Source: Meconema thalassinum
Lineage: Eukaryota; Arthropoda; Insecta; Orthoptera; Tettigoniidae
Length of the DNA: 64,000 bases
Reading direction: 5' to 3'
NCBI GenBank assembly: GCA_946902985.2
Contig: OX336391.1
Span: 146,695,074-146,759,073, forward strand
Position 1 is the first letter of the stretch. Every line of letters begins with the position of its first letter. The notes under the pieces are model-generated. The model searched no databases, was not told the origin of the DNA, and worked only from the letters and a program-made list of their open reading frames with translations. This document shows positions 33,111 to 44,299 of the stretch, piece after piece. The position numbers were made by a program, and so were the translations under genes.

Positions 33111-34466
33111 TTATTCCCGTCCGTGCGTCCTTGCTCTGAAAGGTGAAGACTTCCGCCCTGTTACGAGGGCATAGGCTCCTGACACCCATTGGGGCGCTTC
33201 TTTGCCATTTTTCGGAGGAGTTTGTAGCAAAGTAAGCCTGGGCCTACTTCCACCGTAACGCCTGTCTGTTGGTCTGAGTGTGCCTGTACTCGATGGCCTA
33301 ATTGCGCTCTGTGCTACCCTAGTAGAGTTTACGGGTGTGTGTGTATTTTTGACTGAGTGGTTTTGTGGGGTAGGTAATAACACCTTTCCTATACCCCGTG
33401 TACCGTGTGGTAGTGCCTGGTCAAAATGTGCGGGCGTGTATTGTGCATCCTGAGGGCCTGAATGCAACACCCTCTTATGCATTCGCACCTGGGGTACGAA
33501 TGCCGGTGCCCGCTTCCGTTCTGGCAAAATTGCCCTCTGAACTAGCGGAAAAGACCGTTTAATTGTCTGTCTCTGCCCTGGCAATGTAGTGGAGTGTGGT
33601 CTAACCGATTTCTGGCCTATGGCCACGGTAGACTCCTGCCATTGTGTTTGCCTATCTGTGTGGGTGTGTGTAGGCTCAATGTGCTGTAGGGCGGGCTCTA
33701 CGTCCTCAGCCCATGATGTGGTTACCTCCCGTTTTATCCCTGTTGTGTCATGTGTGACGGATGATCCTGGCGTCAACTCCCTCCCGTTCGTCCGTTCTGA
33801 GGGGGTTGACGTAGGTCCTGCTCCTCGGTTTGGCAAAATTGCCTCCCGAACCGGAGCTAAGGGATGTGTAATGGTGTATGCTTGTCCCCGCAGTGTATTG
33901 GAGTCTAACCTGGCCGTCTCCTGGACTGTGGCCACGGTGAACTCCTTCCCATGTGTGGCAGTACATGGCGAGAGGGACATCCTCGCAAATTGCTGAGTTA
34001 GCGTATCTACGCTTATGTCCTCTCTCGGCTGGGCTGGTGGCCCTGCCATGTACTCGAAAATGGCCTTGTTCTTCTGGAGCTCGCGGTACTCGTCCCAAAT
34101 TTGGGTGTACTGCCTGTTGAGGCTCATGGCCTGCTCAGCGACCTTTGTGCCATTAGTCCCTATGCGTTGGTGTTCCCTGATGAGTGTCTCCCATTGCTGG
34201 AACATGAACTCGTGTCGGCAGTGTAATTGCCAGTGTGCCCTTATGATTTGTGTACGGAGGGTGGGGATTTTCGCCCGAATCTTGCGTTTCTTAGCGCTGC
34301 GGATTGGCCGGACAAGGGCTCTTATGATCCGCATGTACTGGGCGTGCAGGAGCTGTTGAAACCTTCTGAGGTAGTCCTGCCTAGTTTCAAAGACTTTGTG
34401 CCAGGCAATTAATTCCTGGTACTCCCCAATGCTCCTTAGCACAGCTAGGCGGTATAGAGGGGCCAT
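33111..34466 (-). CDS. Gag-like protein of LTR element A (unknown family)
   Basis: 451 residues, intact, starting 310 bases inside the 5' LTR at an ATG shared with element B. Residues 1-165 are strongly conserved with B and look helical and basic (MAPLYRLAVLRSIGEYQELI, RIIRALVRP, KIRAKIPTL, FQQWETLI, AGPPAQPREDI). Residues 166-451 are low-complexity (Thr, Pro, Arg, His), with conserved pieces at the C-terminus (APQWVSGAYALVTGR). I see no CCHC knuckle, protease motif or transmembrane segment. The gag role is inferred from position and the element's LTR structure; I do not recognise the family. B carries many conservative replacements in the N-terminal part, suggesting past selection on the protein. 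Confidence 0.7.
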   Translation of the reverse strand: MAPLYRLAVLRSIGEYQELIAWHKVFETRQDYLRRFQQLLHAQYMRIIRALVRPIRSAKKRKIRAKIPTLRTQIIRAHWQLHCRHEFMFQQWETLIREHQRIGTNGTKVAEQAMSLNRQYTQIWDEYRELQKNKAIFEYMAGPPAQPREDISVDTLTQQFARMSLSPCTATHGKEFTVATVQETARLDSNTLRGQAYTITHPLAPVREAILPNRGAGPTSTPSERTNGRELTPGSSVTHDTTGIKREVTTSWAEDVEPALQHIEPTHTHTDRQTQWQESTVAIGQKSVRPHSTTLPGQRQTIKRSFPLVQRAILPERKRAPAFVPQVRMHKRVLHSGPQDAQYTPAHFDQALPHGTRGIGKVLLPTPQNHSVKNTHTPVNSTRVAQSAIRPSSTGTLRPTDRRYGGSRPRLTLLQTPPKNGKEAPQWVSGAYALVTGRKSSPFRARTHGRE

Positions 34467-34739
34467 GCTGAATGAAGTGTATGCGTCTCCTAATAATAAA
34501 AAAAAAACTGTGCGTGTTTGGCAGTGTATCCTGTATCTCTCTGATTCTTTCTGGGGGCTGGGGGGGGGTTGTTAATAATAACGCGAGTCCCCGTGTAATA
34601 AAGGGGGAAGAGAAAAATTTCTCTCGTGTAGCTAGGGGAAGAAAAAAAATAATGCCTTCTATCAAAAAAAAAACACCTATTTTCGCTTGGCTGCGTATGG
34701 TACGGGCCGTTTTGACCACGATAACTCGTTGTATGAGCC

Positions 34740-34776
34740 CTATTTTACTGTGCGTGGTACCCGGCCTCCACCAATC
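34740..34776 (-). promoter_or_regulatory. Primer-binding-site-like block of element A
   Basis: On the minus strand, 3 bases after the LTR's terminal CA, comes TGGTGGAGGCCGGGTACCAC. Element B has TTTGTGGAGGCGCGACTACC in the same place. A block that starts close to TGG just after the 5' LTR is where a tRNA 3' end would pair. I could not assign the tRNA. Confidence 0.5.
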
Positions 34777-35658
34777 TGTTTTAGATCCCTTAGTGGGGGG
34801 TAGTTAGATCTAAAACGGATGTGTTATTGTGTTAATTTATAAGGGGATGCCTAAAAGGGGGTAGCTTCCCGTAGCTGGGTGAGCTGACCAGTGTAGAGTG
34901 TTGTTTAGTGTTAGGATGCTAGGGGGTGCTCCTATAAAAGACGTAGGTGTACTTCAGGGGATGAAACTTAGTGTACAGGTCAACGTGCCAGTCTCTCAGC
35001 TGGTTGAAGATAGTTATATAACCGACGTGCACGCGTCAGCTATATGGCGGCACGCTGCTTCTTGCAGGCAGGCCGCTACGGGAAATACAATGATACCTGA
35101 TGTAGCAACTGTTTGGCTACTGTACGTCACGTATAATCGCGACGGGGGTCAGGAAGGACTTTAGGACGTAAAGAGGCGTGTTAACAGTAAGACAAGTGTA
35201 GAGTACTGACCATGTATGTATTGGTCAGTGAATATGAAATTATGAGTCCCTTTTAGGGGATGTAATAAATGTCACAGTTTAAGTGTACAAGTTTGTGGAG
35301 TAGGTCACAAAATATAGGAACTCTGAACACTGCTGACTCACCTGATGATAACGGCTGGGCCTTCGGCTGATGCACTGTAAGACTGGTAATTGAGAGAGAG
35401 ACTGCCCTCCTTAAGGCCTCCTCTTATAGTCTTCGGTGTTGTGCTGTCAGCATTCCGCTTGGCATAGATGCCCCAGTTAATTATGTGTAGCTGTTTGTGG
35501 TGTGATGCAAGTATTTGGCAAGCTTTCCAGGCTGGTTAGCTGCCCTTGCGGTGTTAAAGATGTTGTTCTGGACTTACGAGATTTGCTAGTTAGGGGTGGT
35601 TTAAATAGATTATGGGGGGATGGCCTCCAGGGGGTGCAGACCCCTGGGGGACTGTACA
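34777..35658 (-). repeat. 5' LTR of element A
   Basis: 882 bp, TG...CA on either strand. Read on the plus strand it starts TGTTTTAGATCCC and ends GGGGGACTGTACA. It preserves the empty TA site of the Tc1 insertion at 35132-35133, where CACG is followed directly by TATAATCGCG. It is related to the LTR of element B in reverse complement (TGTACAG... start, ...ATAAAACA-like end). Confidence 0.9.
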
Positions 35659-35662
35659 GTAT

Positions 35663-37692
35663 GTGATGCATTAGCTGATGGCAGTAAGCACTCAAAACTC
35701 TTTAATAAGTCCTTATGCTTCATGAATCGCGATTCCAATGAAATAATGAATGAGTCAATCCAAGGGATGAAAACAGATCTTTTGTAGTATAATTCTGAAG
35801 TTTCTGCTGGAATGTTGCTTCTGTTCAGTTGTCTTCCAACTGTTCGAGGCATCGAAATTATTGAACCGCATTTATTAGCAATTTTGGTAGCTTCTTCAAA
35901 CAACGAGTGAAATTCTTGATCTGCATTTTTTCTTAGAGATTTTAAGCTTTCAATCACAGTTTCAGCGTGTGTAATTGCAGACGATAAATCTAAATCAGTT
36001 CCCTGAAGCTTTTTGCTTAGTTTTACTGTGTAACCTAGCAGTTTTTCTGATGCCATGAGAGAAATTATAAATTCGCCTTGACTTAAGGAGTTTAGTAGTA
36101 TTAGAGCTCCTGAAGAAGATTCCCTATCATTCCAGTTTTTAATCTCCTCTAACGCTACTTCAAGAGGTTGCAGCAGTTCTTTCATAACAAAAATAGCATC
36201 GTGCCTTTGTACCCCTCTCGTTGGACAAAGCTGCGGGAGTTTTTTGTTGTTGGTTTCAAGATTTACCTCAGATTCAATGCACTGTTTTAAAACTGCTTGT
36301 CTTTTAGGAGTGTTAAAAAAATCCCACAACTTCTCCACTATTCCAAAGCAGTTCCTGATTGATACAACCTCAGACGCGGTCGACAATGCCAGGTTAAGGC
36401 TATGAGAAGCGCAATGCACGTATATTGCTGTGGGGCGAGCTTCTTGGATGCACGTTTGAGCCCCTTTAAACTTTGCACTCATGGCAGCCGCCCCATCGTA
36501 CCCCTGGCCACGTAGGTTATTTATGTCTATATTACTGTCATCAAGACCTTTAATCAATGTTTTTGCCAATACGCTACCCGTAGTAGGGGTTAGAGGCATG
36601 AACTTCAAAAATTGCTCACATATTTCATAACCATTTAAAGTATTTGGCGTTACTTAACGTAAACACAAAGAACACTGTTCAACAGTTGAAATATCAGATG
36701 TTTCATCTGCGAGAACACTAAAAAACTTAGCTTCTTTTACTTGCTATTTTTTCAGTTATTATTTAGCTACAAGCATCGATGACTTGATTTTGAAAATTTC
36801 AACTTATATAGGTCGCATTTTTGCCACATGACCCAAAGTGATCTTTCAAATTGTTGTCACCTGCTTCAATTTTAGCTCTGAGCAAAGCTCTTAAGTTCCC
36901 CTCATTTTCAAATGGTTTGCTGTCGATTTGAAACTGACCATAATCTCTATGGCCCCTAGGGGCGATATTTTGTCTGCCACACAAAATTATAGTTTCTATT
37001 ATTGGAATTATTCTTTTCACATTATTTTGGGCTTGGACGTCTTTTCCTTTATCAAGAGATTTGTCAATCGGTTTCATTCGGTAGTCCATAACTCTTTTAA
37101 AGTTAGCTGCGCTTACACATGAGTCTTTATGATATTGCGAGTTTGCATGTTTTTCAAACATTTCTAGTGCTTTTTTCCAGTTACAAAAACCTTCTTCAAC
37201 AAGTTGTCCAGTTTGTTGAGCGTTACTCTTACCTACTTATTTTTTTTGAAGAAAAAAAAGCATACAATGGACACAGTATGCAGAGTCTTATATTCCAGAA
37301 TACGAAAGCCAGGTATATTTCTTTAGCCATGAAAACGAAAATCTTCGTTGTTGGTTCCCATGCGATCTAAAAGGAAAGTTAAAGTTGCTCTGAGGAACCC
37401 ATTTGTCATTTAAAACTTTGAACTTTTCATTGTCCGTCAACACTTTGTTTTTAAATAAACCAATGTCCAAATCCATGTTATGTTTACTTACAACGGCATT
37501 AGGCCTGCTCACATTTGCCTCTAAGCCCTCCTCTGACGAACAACTTGGCTGTTTTTCTATGCTTGCAGTCCTTGTTAACAGTTCCTTACTCGTTGAAGGA
37601 TCGCCACATTCACTAACACTAACCACATCATATTTATTTATTTTTAACGGTTTAAAGTAGTTTTGCATGTTTGACTTTCTTTTGTCTCCCAT
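35663..37692 (-). pseudogene. hAT transposase, N-terminal and catalytic part, broken
   Basis: The start at 37692 (MGDKRKSNMQNYFKPLKI) leads into a low-complexity N-terminus and a degraded TTF/BED-like zinc-finger region (37161-36799, MFEKHANSQYHKDSC...LRALLRAKIEAGD). An intact 314-residue stretch runs from 36608 to the insertion site (LRGQGYDGAAAMSAKFKG, YVHCASHSLNLALS, LCPTRGVQRHDAI). These are hallmarks of ZMYM1-like / DUF4371 hAT transposases. Frameshifts and stops occur between about 37290 and 37160 and between 36800 and 36610. The frame runs to 35663 and is cut there by LTR element A. Confidence 0.85.
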
Positions 37693-38128
37693 TACTACTA
37701 GTCAAATTGGACACACTACGAACACCAACTGCCAATATAAAATACAAACACAACAACAATCAACGAATGAACTTTTACAAACACCACTACTGACAATACG
37801 TTGGGGAGAGAAATTTTCTCCGCTGTCCCACGCACATCTTGCTCCGAGCATATAAACGACAACCACCGGAAATATCCGATCGTGTTGTGATTACAATATA
37901 TATTATTATCACTGAAGTGTTGCATAAATATAGGCCTAACATAATTCTGTTCTAAACCAGTAGAAAATCGCAAAATGTTCCAACGTTCCAACACTAAATA
38001 TTCTGGAGCCCGTTAAGCAATCAATTTTCTTGAAAGATATCATCAATGTTTTTAAAGTGTTCCCAGGTTTTTAGGGGGGGCTTAAGCCCCCAAAGCCCCC
38101 CCCCCCTGGGTGCGCCCCTGCTTGTGAT

Positions 38129-38514
38129 AAACATTTGTACCAAATTCTACACCTTTAGCTTGTATCACATTAAACCTTGGCCATGTTTACAGCTAGTTAT
38201 AAACAGATTATTTCTGCAATGATGAGAATCAAGTCCTTGCCCTACAATAGAATAGGATGTGAGGTGCGGCTTGATATTATCTGAGGAATTTCCGACATCC
38301 CTGAACAGGTTTGAACAATGTGGCTTAATGTAAACATTGAAATCTGTTGCTATGACTTAAGATAACTGTAAATTTTAAAACCATTGAGCTTTAAAATGGT
38401 ATATGAAACTCAAATTTATGAAAATTTTGGATTGGCAGTAGATTTATATAGCCTATATTTATGACCAATACATTACATTACATTACATTACATTACATTA
38501 CATTACATTACATT
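38129..38514. repeat. Spacer with (ATTAC)n microsatellite
   Basis: Unassigned DNA up to 38467, then about ten ATTAC units (38468-38515) directly before the SINE head. No ORF. Confidence 0.6.
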
Positions 38515-38845
38515 ACACCTCGTGGTGTAGCGGATAACTTTCTTGGCTATCACCCCGTAGGTCTGGGTTTGACTCCCGGCTCTGGTCTGAGGGCTGGAAT
38601 GGGGTACAGTCAGCCTCGTGAGGCAAAACTGAGAAGAGGAGGGTTCGACTGCCAACTCGGCCATCCTGGAAGTGATTTTCCGTGGTTACCCCACTCAAGG
38701 CAAATGCTGGGATGGCTGTTAACTTAAGACCACAGCCATCTCCGTCCCAATCCTATCCCCAATTTACAAATACACACACTAGTACAGCCACCACAGTAAC
38801 ACAGGTTATCACACAATAAGCCCACCCAATTTCTCAATTCCCGAG
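38515..38845 (+). repeat. tRNA-derived SINE (plus strand)
   Basis: Head CCTCGTGGTGTAGCGGATAA (A box), B box GGTTTGACTCCCGGC near 38566, then GTCTGAGGGCTGGAATGGGG, a second box-like GGGTTCGACTGCC, GTGATTTTCCGTGGTTACCC, GCAAATGCTGGGATGG, and a 3' domain with ACACACTAGTACAGCCACC. It is the same family as 13146-13574 and 54139-54374, with a degraded 3' end. Confidence 0.8.
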
Positions 38846-39059
38846 CGATAGTGTAAGGCTTGTTGACACCCAGAGTTTGGTGTAACATCTCCTCACTTAT
38901 GCAAGGCTCCTCTCTTGTATGATTATTATGTATTCATTTTCAAATAACATAGGCCTATACGGTATTGCTTTAGTGGCACCATGTTCTGCATGTGTCATAG
39001 TGAAGAAAAATCATCCCTAGGATAGTTGCTGAAAGCATAGAACTATCCAGGAATTTGAT
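38846..39059. other. No recognisable feature
   Basis: Short spacer between the SINE at 38515 and the SINE tail that element B interrupts. Confidence 0.4.
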
Positions 39060-39111
39060 TAGTGTGTATCGAAGATAAAGTTGTTGTTGCTTATTTTAAG
39101 GGCTAAGACAT
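39060..39111 (-). repeat. SINE 3' tail, left piece, interrupted by element B
   Basis: TTGTTGTTGCTTATTTTAAGGG then CTAAGACAT continues across element B into ATCGTGGTCATATATCCCCG at 45319, reconstituting the common SINE 3' domain on the minus strand. ACAT at 39108-39111 is the target duplication. Confidence 0.75.
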
Positions 39112-39995
39112 TGTACAGCCCGGGGGCAGTACCCCCTGAGACCCACCCCGCCATCTTTCACCAAAACCACCCTAACTGGAAACACTATAATTCCAGAACA
39201 TATCTCTACACAGCAAGCGGCGACCACCTAAGCTTAGGAGGTTAGCCAACGGCTTGCAAAACTCACATAAACATTTACACTAAGAACTATCTGGGGCAGC
39301 TACACTGATGCAATGCTGACTAAGGAGCGCCGAAACATATAAGAATGGAACCCGGATTGGAGGGATCATCTGTTGTTCTGTTCTGTTATTCGCCAGCGGC
39401 CCTGCCCGACGAGTTCCAGTTCTTCACCAGGTGAGGTCTAGTTGTGCTCAGAGTCCTTTATCTTTGTAAAACACCTACCCTGAACTACTGTACACCTTAC
39501 TAATTGTATCACATTTCATATTTGTCTAAACTCCCCAAGAGGGACAACACATCACATTTACTGGCCAATAAATACAAGGTCAGTAAGCATACACGTTTAT
39601 CACTAATTACACTCCATCTTTACATCCTTATACCCAACCTGACCTTAGTCATAATTGCTCCTGACCGTTGAGGCCTGTAATCGCATTGTCAGGTTCTATT
39701 GTACTCGAGCACGCGACTCGACTGCAGAGTGCCGAGTCACTGACTCTGCACATTTGCTGAATTGCTCACTCTACTTAATTGGCAGGCTGGTTTAGCAGCC
39801 TGCACTTAGACATTCATCCCCAGGCAGGTAATTGCATCTTGCAGGGACGCCCCCAATAGATTAAGCACTCACACCAACACACTACACTGGTAGTCTCTCC
39901 CAACTGCGGGAAACTACTCTCATTTCGGAAGCAATCCTCAAAATTAGCACAGCTACACTACCGTGTTTTCCCACCCCCAACCAAGGGATAAAACA
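39112..39995 (+). repeat. 5' LTR of element B
   Basis: 884 bp, starts TGTACAGCCCGGGGGCAG and ends CCAAGGGATAAAACA. Matches 44433-45316 with about 18 differences, including two compensating single-base indels. Confidence 0.92.
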
Positions 39996-40030
39996 TATTT
40001 TGTGGAGGCGCGACTACCACGCAAAACAAG
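39996..40030 (+). promoter_or_regulatory. Primer-binding-site-like block of element B
   Basis: TTTGTGGAGGCGCGACTACC starts 3 bases after the 5' LTR and aligns with the corresponding block of element A (34740-34773, minus). The tRNA is not assigned. Confidence 0.45.
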
Positions 40031-40255
40031 GGTAAGGGACTCAAACAACGAGCCCTCGTGGTAGAGCGATCCGTACCGCAAGCAGCCAAGCAAAAGTTGA
40101 TTTTTTTTCTGGGTTAAAGCATTATATTTTTCCATTCGCTCTAGGAACACAAGGGAAATTTTAGTCAAAACCCCCCCCCCCCCCCTAGAAAGAATCAGAA
40201 ATCTAATACATTAGAAGCCGCACACATTTCTTTGTATACATAAACTTGATTCAGG

Positions 40256-41310
40256 ATGGCCCCTCTATACCGTCTAGCTGTGCTGAGGAGCATTGGGGAA
40301 TACCAGGAATTAATTGCCTGGCACAAGGTCTTTGAGACAAGACAGGACTACCTCAGAAGGTATCAGCAGCTCCTGCACGCCCAGTATATAAGAATTATAA
40401 GGGCACTTGTCCGGCCACTCCGCAGCGCCAAGAATCTAAAGATTCGAGCGAAAATCCCCACCCTCTGTACACAAATCACTAAAGTCCACTGGAAACTGCA
40501 CTGCAGACACGAAATCATGTTCCAGCAATGGGAGACACTCATCAAAGAACACAAACGGATAGGAACTAGCGGTACTAAAGTTGCCGAACAGGCCATATAC
40601 CTCAATACGCAGTACGCCCAAATTTGGGAAGAATATCGGGAACTCCAAGCCAACAAGGCCATTTTTGAGTTCGCGGCAGGGCCACCAGCCCAGCCAAGAG
40701 AGGACATAGGCGTAGATACGCTAACTCAGCAATTCGCGAGGATGTCCCTCTCGACACGTACTGCCACACATGGGAAGGAGTCTACCGTGGCCATAGGCCA
40801 GAAATCGGTCAGACTACCCTACAATACATTGCAGGAGTGCTCACAGACAATTACACAACCCCTATCGCCAGTTCAGAGGGCGATTTCTCGAGAATGGAAG
40901 CGGATACCGACATCTGCACCCCCAGTGCAAAGACAGACAGGGGGGATTACTTCCAGTTCATCAGCATGTAACACACACGCCTGCACGCACTATCATGCCT
41001 TCACAACAGAATACACGGGGTTTAAGGGAAGTTTTACCGCCCACCCCACGAGGCCAGACAGACAAGGGGGCATACAGGCACACACACACTAATAGGGTAG
41101 CGCGAAGCCAACACAGCCCTTCAGGCGCCAGCATACCTACGCCTATTAACTGGCACTACGGGGAACGTAGGCTTAGGCCTGCTTTACTTAAAACACCCCT
41201 GAAAGATAGTAAATAAACACCTCAATGGCAACCTGAGGCCTATGCCCTCATAACAGGGCGCAGTAATTCACCCCGACGTGCGAGGAAGCGCGCACTATAG
41301 TGAAATTCAC
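40256..41310 (+). pseudogene. Gag-like protein of element B, frameshifted
   Basis: The first 278 residues (40256-41092) start with the same MAPLYRLAVLRSIGEYQELI as element A and are colinear with it through AGPPAQPREDIGVDTLTQQF. The Thr/Pro-rich middle is shorter than in A. Past about 41000 the homology to A's C-terminus moves to another frame (VARSQHSPSG...LLKTPLKDSK), meets a TAA near 41215 and continues as TPQWQPEAYALITGR to about 41310. B's gene has therefore lost its reading frame while the N-terminal domain remains well preserved. Confidence 0.75.
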
Positions 41311-43960
41311 TGACCGCACAAGCCCATGGATAAATATTCCCAGAACAAAACACACGGAATTTTCCACATAAAATGCCGGAACGTTCCCAAGACCCTCACG
41401 AGGGCGCGTACACACAATTAACACAAAAATACAGGTCCCACCCCTGTAGAGGGTAAACACACAGAAACTCATGCACAAAACTGTAAATTTATATGCATAT
41501 ATATATTTTATCCATAAGTGTACATTATTTCTTACACTGCCCATTGCAGAATTTTTTTTAGTCCCCTATAACAGTGCTCAAACTAAGCGTAAATACCATA
41601 AAAAGAGTCAATAACACTGACAAAACTGTCCCAGAGACACAGGTCCAAAAGGCAACAGGAATAATTATCCGGAACAAGGACGGTCTCAAACCCGCGACCT
41701 TCTGAATACCAGGAACGCAAGGTCAGGTAGCCATCCAATTGGAGGATACAGCAATAAGGGACAGTCACGCTAACAGGGATTAATATGCATAAAATAATAA
41801 AACCGCCTCCGACACCTAGTCACCAAACACGCGACTAGAAGCCCGCAGACACACGTGCATAAATACATCACCTACTCTCACAGACATCTAACTACCACCG
41901 ACGAACATATTCGCCCCTGGTCTACAATAATACAAAATTTGGGGACACAATATATATGAACAGAGGTAGGGTTTTTTACATGACGAGGAACCAAAGGCAC
42001 ACCGTATATGCAGACAATAGAACAGCGTGTCAGCAAACCCACGCACATTGTCTCAACACATGTGGTAAGCAGACCGCTAGACTAAGCAGCAAGTACCTCC
42101 TACACAATTGAAACTTGACACTATCGCCAGTCGGCGATAAGACATATATAAACATGCGACCTTCGCCAGCACCAGACAGGCTAGGAGCGCTCTCGACCTG
42201 GCAGTAATACACACAATCATTCACGCCATTTTCAAAGCCGGATAACTCCCGAAATTAAAGTAGGAGGGACGTTCCGAATTACAAAAAACACTCACACTAA
42301 TGTACATTTTCGCACGCGTATTTCAAACATACAGTACACGCCATGGTACATAAAACACAGAAATTGTAATACCGAGGCCTTAGCCCAAGGCATATGCGTA
42401 CGCACAGAACAGATACCATACCTTTTTGGGTTGCGTCAAACCTGCATGCCCGTACCAAACATATTACATACATAATATACAGGCTACAGCCTCCAGCAGC
42501 CTAGGCTACAGAAATGTATAAGGTACGCACCAGGGCCTAACACATCCAACACACACAAACACGATACAAACGTGCCAAAAAGGAAGCTACCCAACGGCAT
42601 TTTTGGCGCGACAACACGATAAGAGACAACACTAGGGACGCATAAAATCCCAACAGACAACGCAGACATAAAACACGGAGCGCAACACGGGATCACGGGT
42701 CCGAATACCCAATAAAACCGGACGCCGTGAAAACCAAAACTGTCGACCGACGAAAGATCGGTTAGATCCAACACATAGGTTTTTCAACATGGAAAGTCAG
42801 AAAACTCAGCCAGCGCGACTGGACACCAGATAGACACATTTACAGTGGAAAATTCACTCCCACCTGGAAGGAAACTGGCCAAAATTAAGGCAATCCGCAA
42901 GTACGTTCAAATTAAACCAGGAATATGGACACGGGGACAGACAAGCACATAAACGACTGAGCCACACAATCATGAACACAGGAAGGTTCTTTTACATACA
43001 GGGGCGGATACAGACAGATTTCATGAGGGAACACACCCCCTCCCCCCACTAATAACTTCTTTTCTTCGTTTTTTATCCCTAAACGTCATTATAGGCGATC
43101 AGACCATGACAATTTACACCTACGATCGCATGCTACCCCAACGTCATGAACAGGAGACCAGGTTAGGCCGTGACGTCACAGCGTCACTGCATTTAAACAT
43201 CCTAAGGGCAGCCCGAGGGCGGTGCCCACAGACACAAACATTCCCACACAACATAGGTCTCACAGATCCACAGGCACTCCATAGACTGGCATTTTAGGAG
43301 AGAGCAGATGCTTTATGGCATCTCAACTTAGCCAGCGTACATCCCAAGGAGCGGGTAGAGAACACATAGTGACTAAGAGAGAATGAAACACACACACAAA
43401 ATATTCACCGATTTCCCGTCACACTAATAAAGTGATGACAACAGGCGGCGGTTACACGAGGTGACCGTGGGGCACCGAGCGGAGCTGACGCAACACACGA
43501 CAGACGCTTGAACAAGGAGCGGATGCGATAGCCAGGAAAGACGTAGCTTTGTGAACGTCTGTCCTAGCCATCAAGGTGAATTCTTCCACCCACGGAGGAA
43601 AATTCACGACACCGATTGAGCGGTTTAACCACTAAACCACAGAGGCAGGTCACAAGCCACAGATGAATGGCACAAGGTAAAGGTGACCAAGAAAGAAAAG
43701 CGCAACGGCCACATGCATAGGAGAAAGGTACTCATGAGCATAAAAGGTTTAGTAGTAATAGCAATATAATTAAGTCTAGCATGTAAGAATTGTAATCGAA
43801 AATTGTAAGAAATTGTAAAACTGTCAAAGCACGAGAAATATGAAAAATACACATAAAGTACTGCAACATTCTAACACCAAACACGTTTCTACACACTTTT
43901 GTCTCTTTCCTTTCTATTCTACTAACGATAAAATTTGTGAAGGTGTCCCGTTTCATCCCA
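41311..43960 (+). other. Non-coding interior of element B
   Basis: No domain is recognisable on either strand. 41625-41745 aligns with 31650-31760 of element A in inverse orientation, including the tRNA-like string. 43000-43060 (CAGGGGCGGATACAGACAG then CCCCCTCCCCCC) resembles a hAT terminus, but no partner end was found. Confidence 0.5.
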
Positions 43961-43974
43961 ACAACAATAAATCA

Positions 43975-44150
43975 TTCTGATATACCTTTAACTTATAACC
44001 TTGGGGCACCTGTTTTTCTATTTTCTTCCATCTTTTATACAATACCTTGCAGGGAGCATTTTTTCTCACACAGCGTCGGACGGCACAACCACCCGTCCAA
44101 CCATGTTTTTGTTCCTTCCTGCATAATACCAACACGCATATAACTTCAAG
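43975..44150 (+). other. Conserved structured block in element B
   Basis: Pyrimidine-rich CTGTTTTTCTATTTTCTTCC leads to CCTTGCAG|GGAGCA. TGCAGGGAG (44048-44056) pairs with CTTCCTGCA (44115-44123) with one mismatch, and an inner GGACGG/CCGTCC pair sits in the loop. Element A has the same layout at 26780-26955 (minus), including the inner HxHPS-like reading (GHKHPSSP in A, GRHNHPSN in B). Confidence 0.5.
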
Positions 44151-44299
44151 AACATGTATTTTTCTGTATTTTTACTTTTATTATTTCCAATGTCAAGTTT
44201 TATAGTGATTAATTTTTAATGAACATGTATACACCCATAACCCACCCCCTCTGAGCACACGCTAAACTCACATCACCACCAGGACAACACGACATCGAT

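Larger units (their letters stand above)
24139..35658 (-). mobile_element. LTR retrotransposon A, gag-only, no pol
   Basis: Two 882 bp LTRs (24139-26487, which includes a 1467 bp Tc1 insertion plus TA, and 34777-35658) begin TG and end CA and are flanked by GTAT (24135-24138 and 35659-35662). Orientation is minus: the gag-like gene lies next to the right-hand LTR, a primer-site-like block abuts that LTR and a purine-rich tract abuts the left-hand one. The 8.3 kb interior has one long ORF; roughly 6.6 kb is without protease, reverse transcriptase, RNase H or integrase. The LTRs differ at about seven positions by eye, so insertion is recent. It must be mobilised in trans. Confidence 0.85.
22906..38120 (-). 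mobile_element. hAT DNA transposon (ZMYM/DUF4371 type), split by an LTR element
   Basis: The termini are CATGGGCGCACCCAG on the left and, inverted, CAGGGGCGCACCCAG on the right. They are flanked by a perfect 8 bp duplication, CTTGTGAT (22898-22905 and 38121-38128), diagnostic for hAT. The gene is on the minus strand. Without the nested 11.5 kb LTR element it would be about 3.7 kb. The transposase has several stops and frameshifts. Confidence 0.9.

Noticed and set aside
43001..43060. hAT terminus inside element B
   Set aside because: One CAGGGGCGG-like end without a partner terminus or 8 bp duplication.
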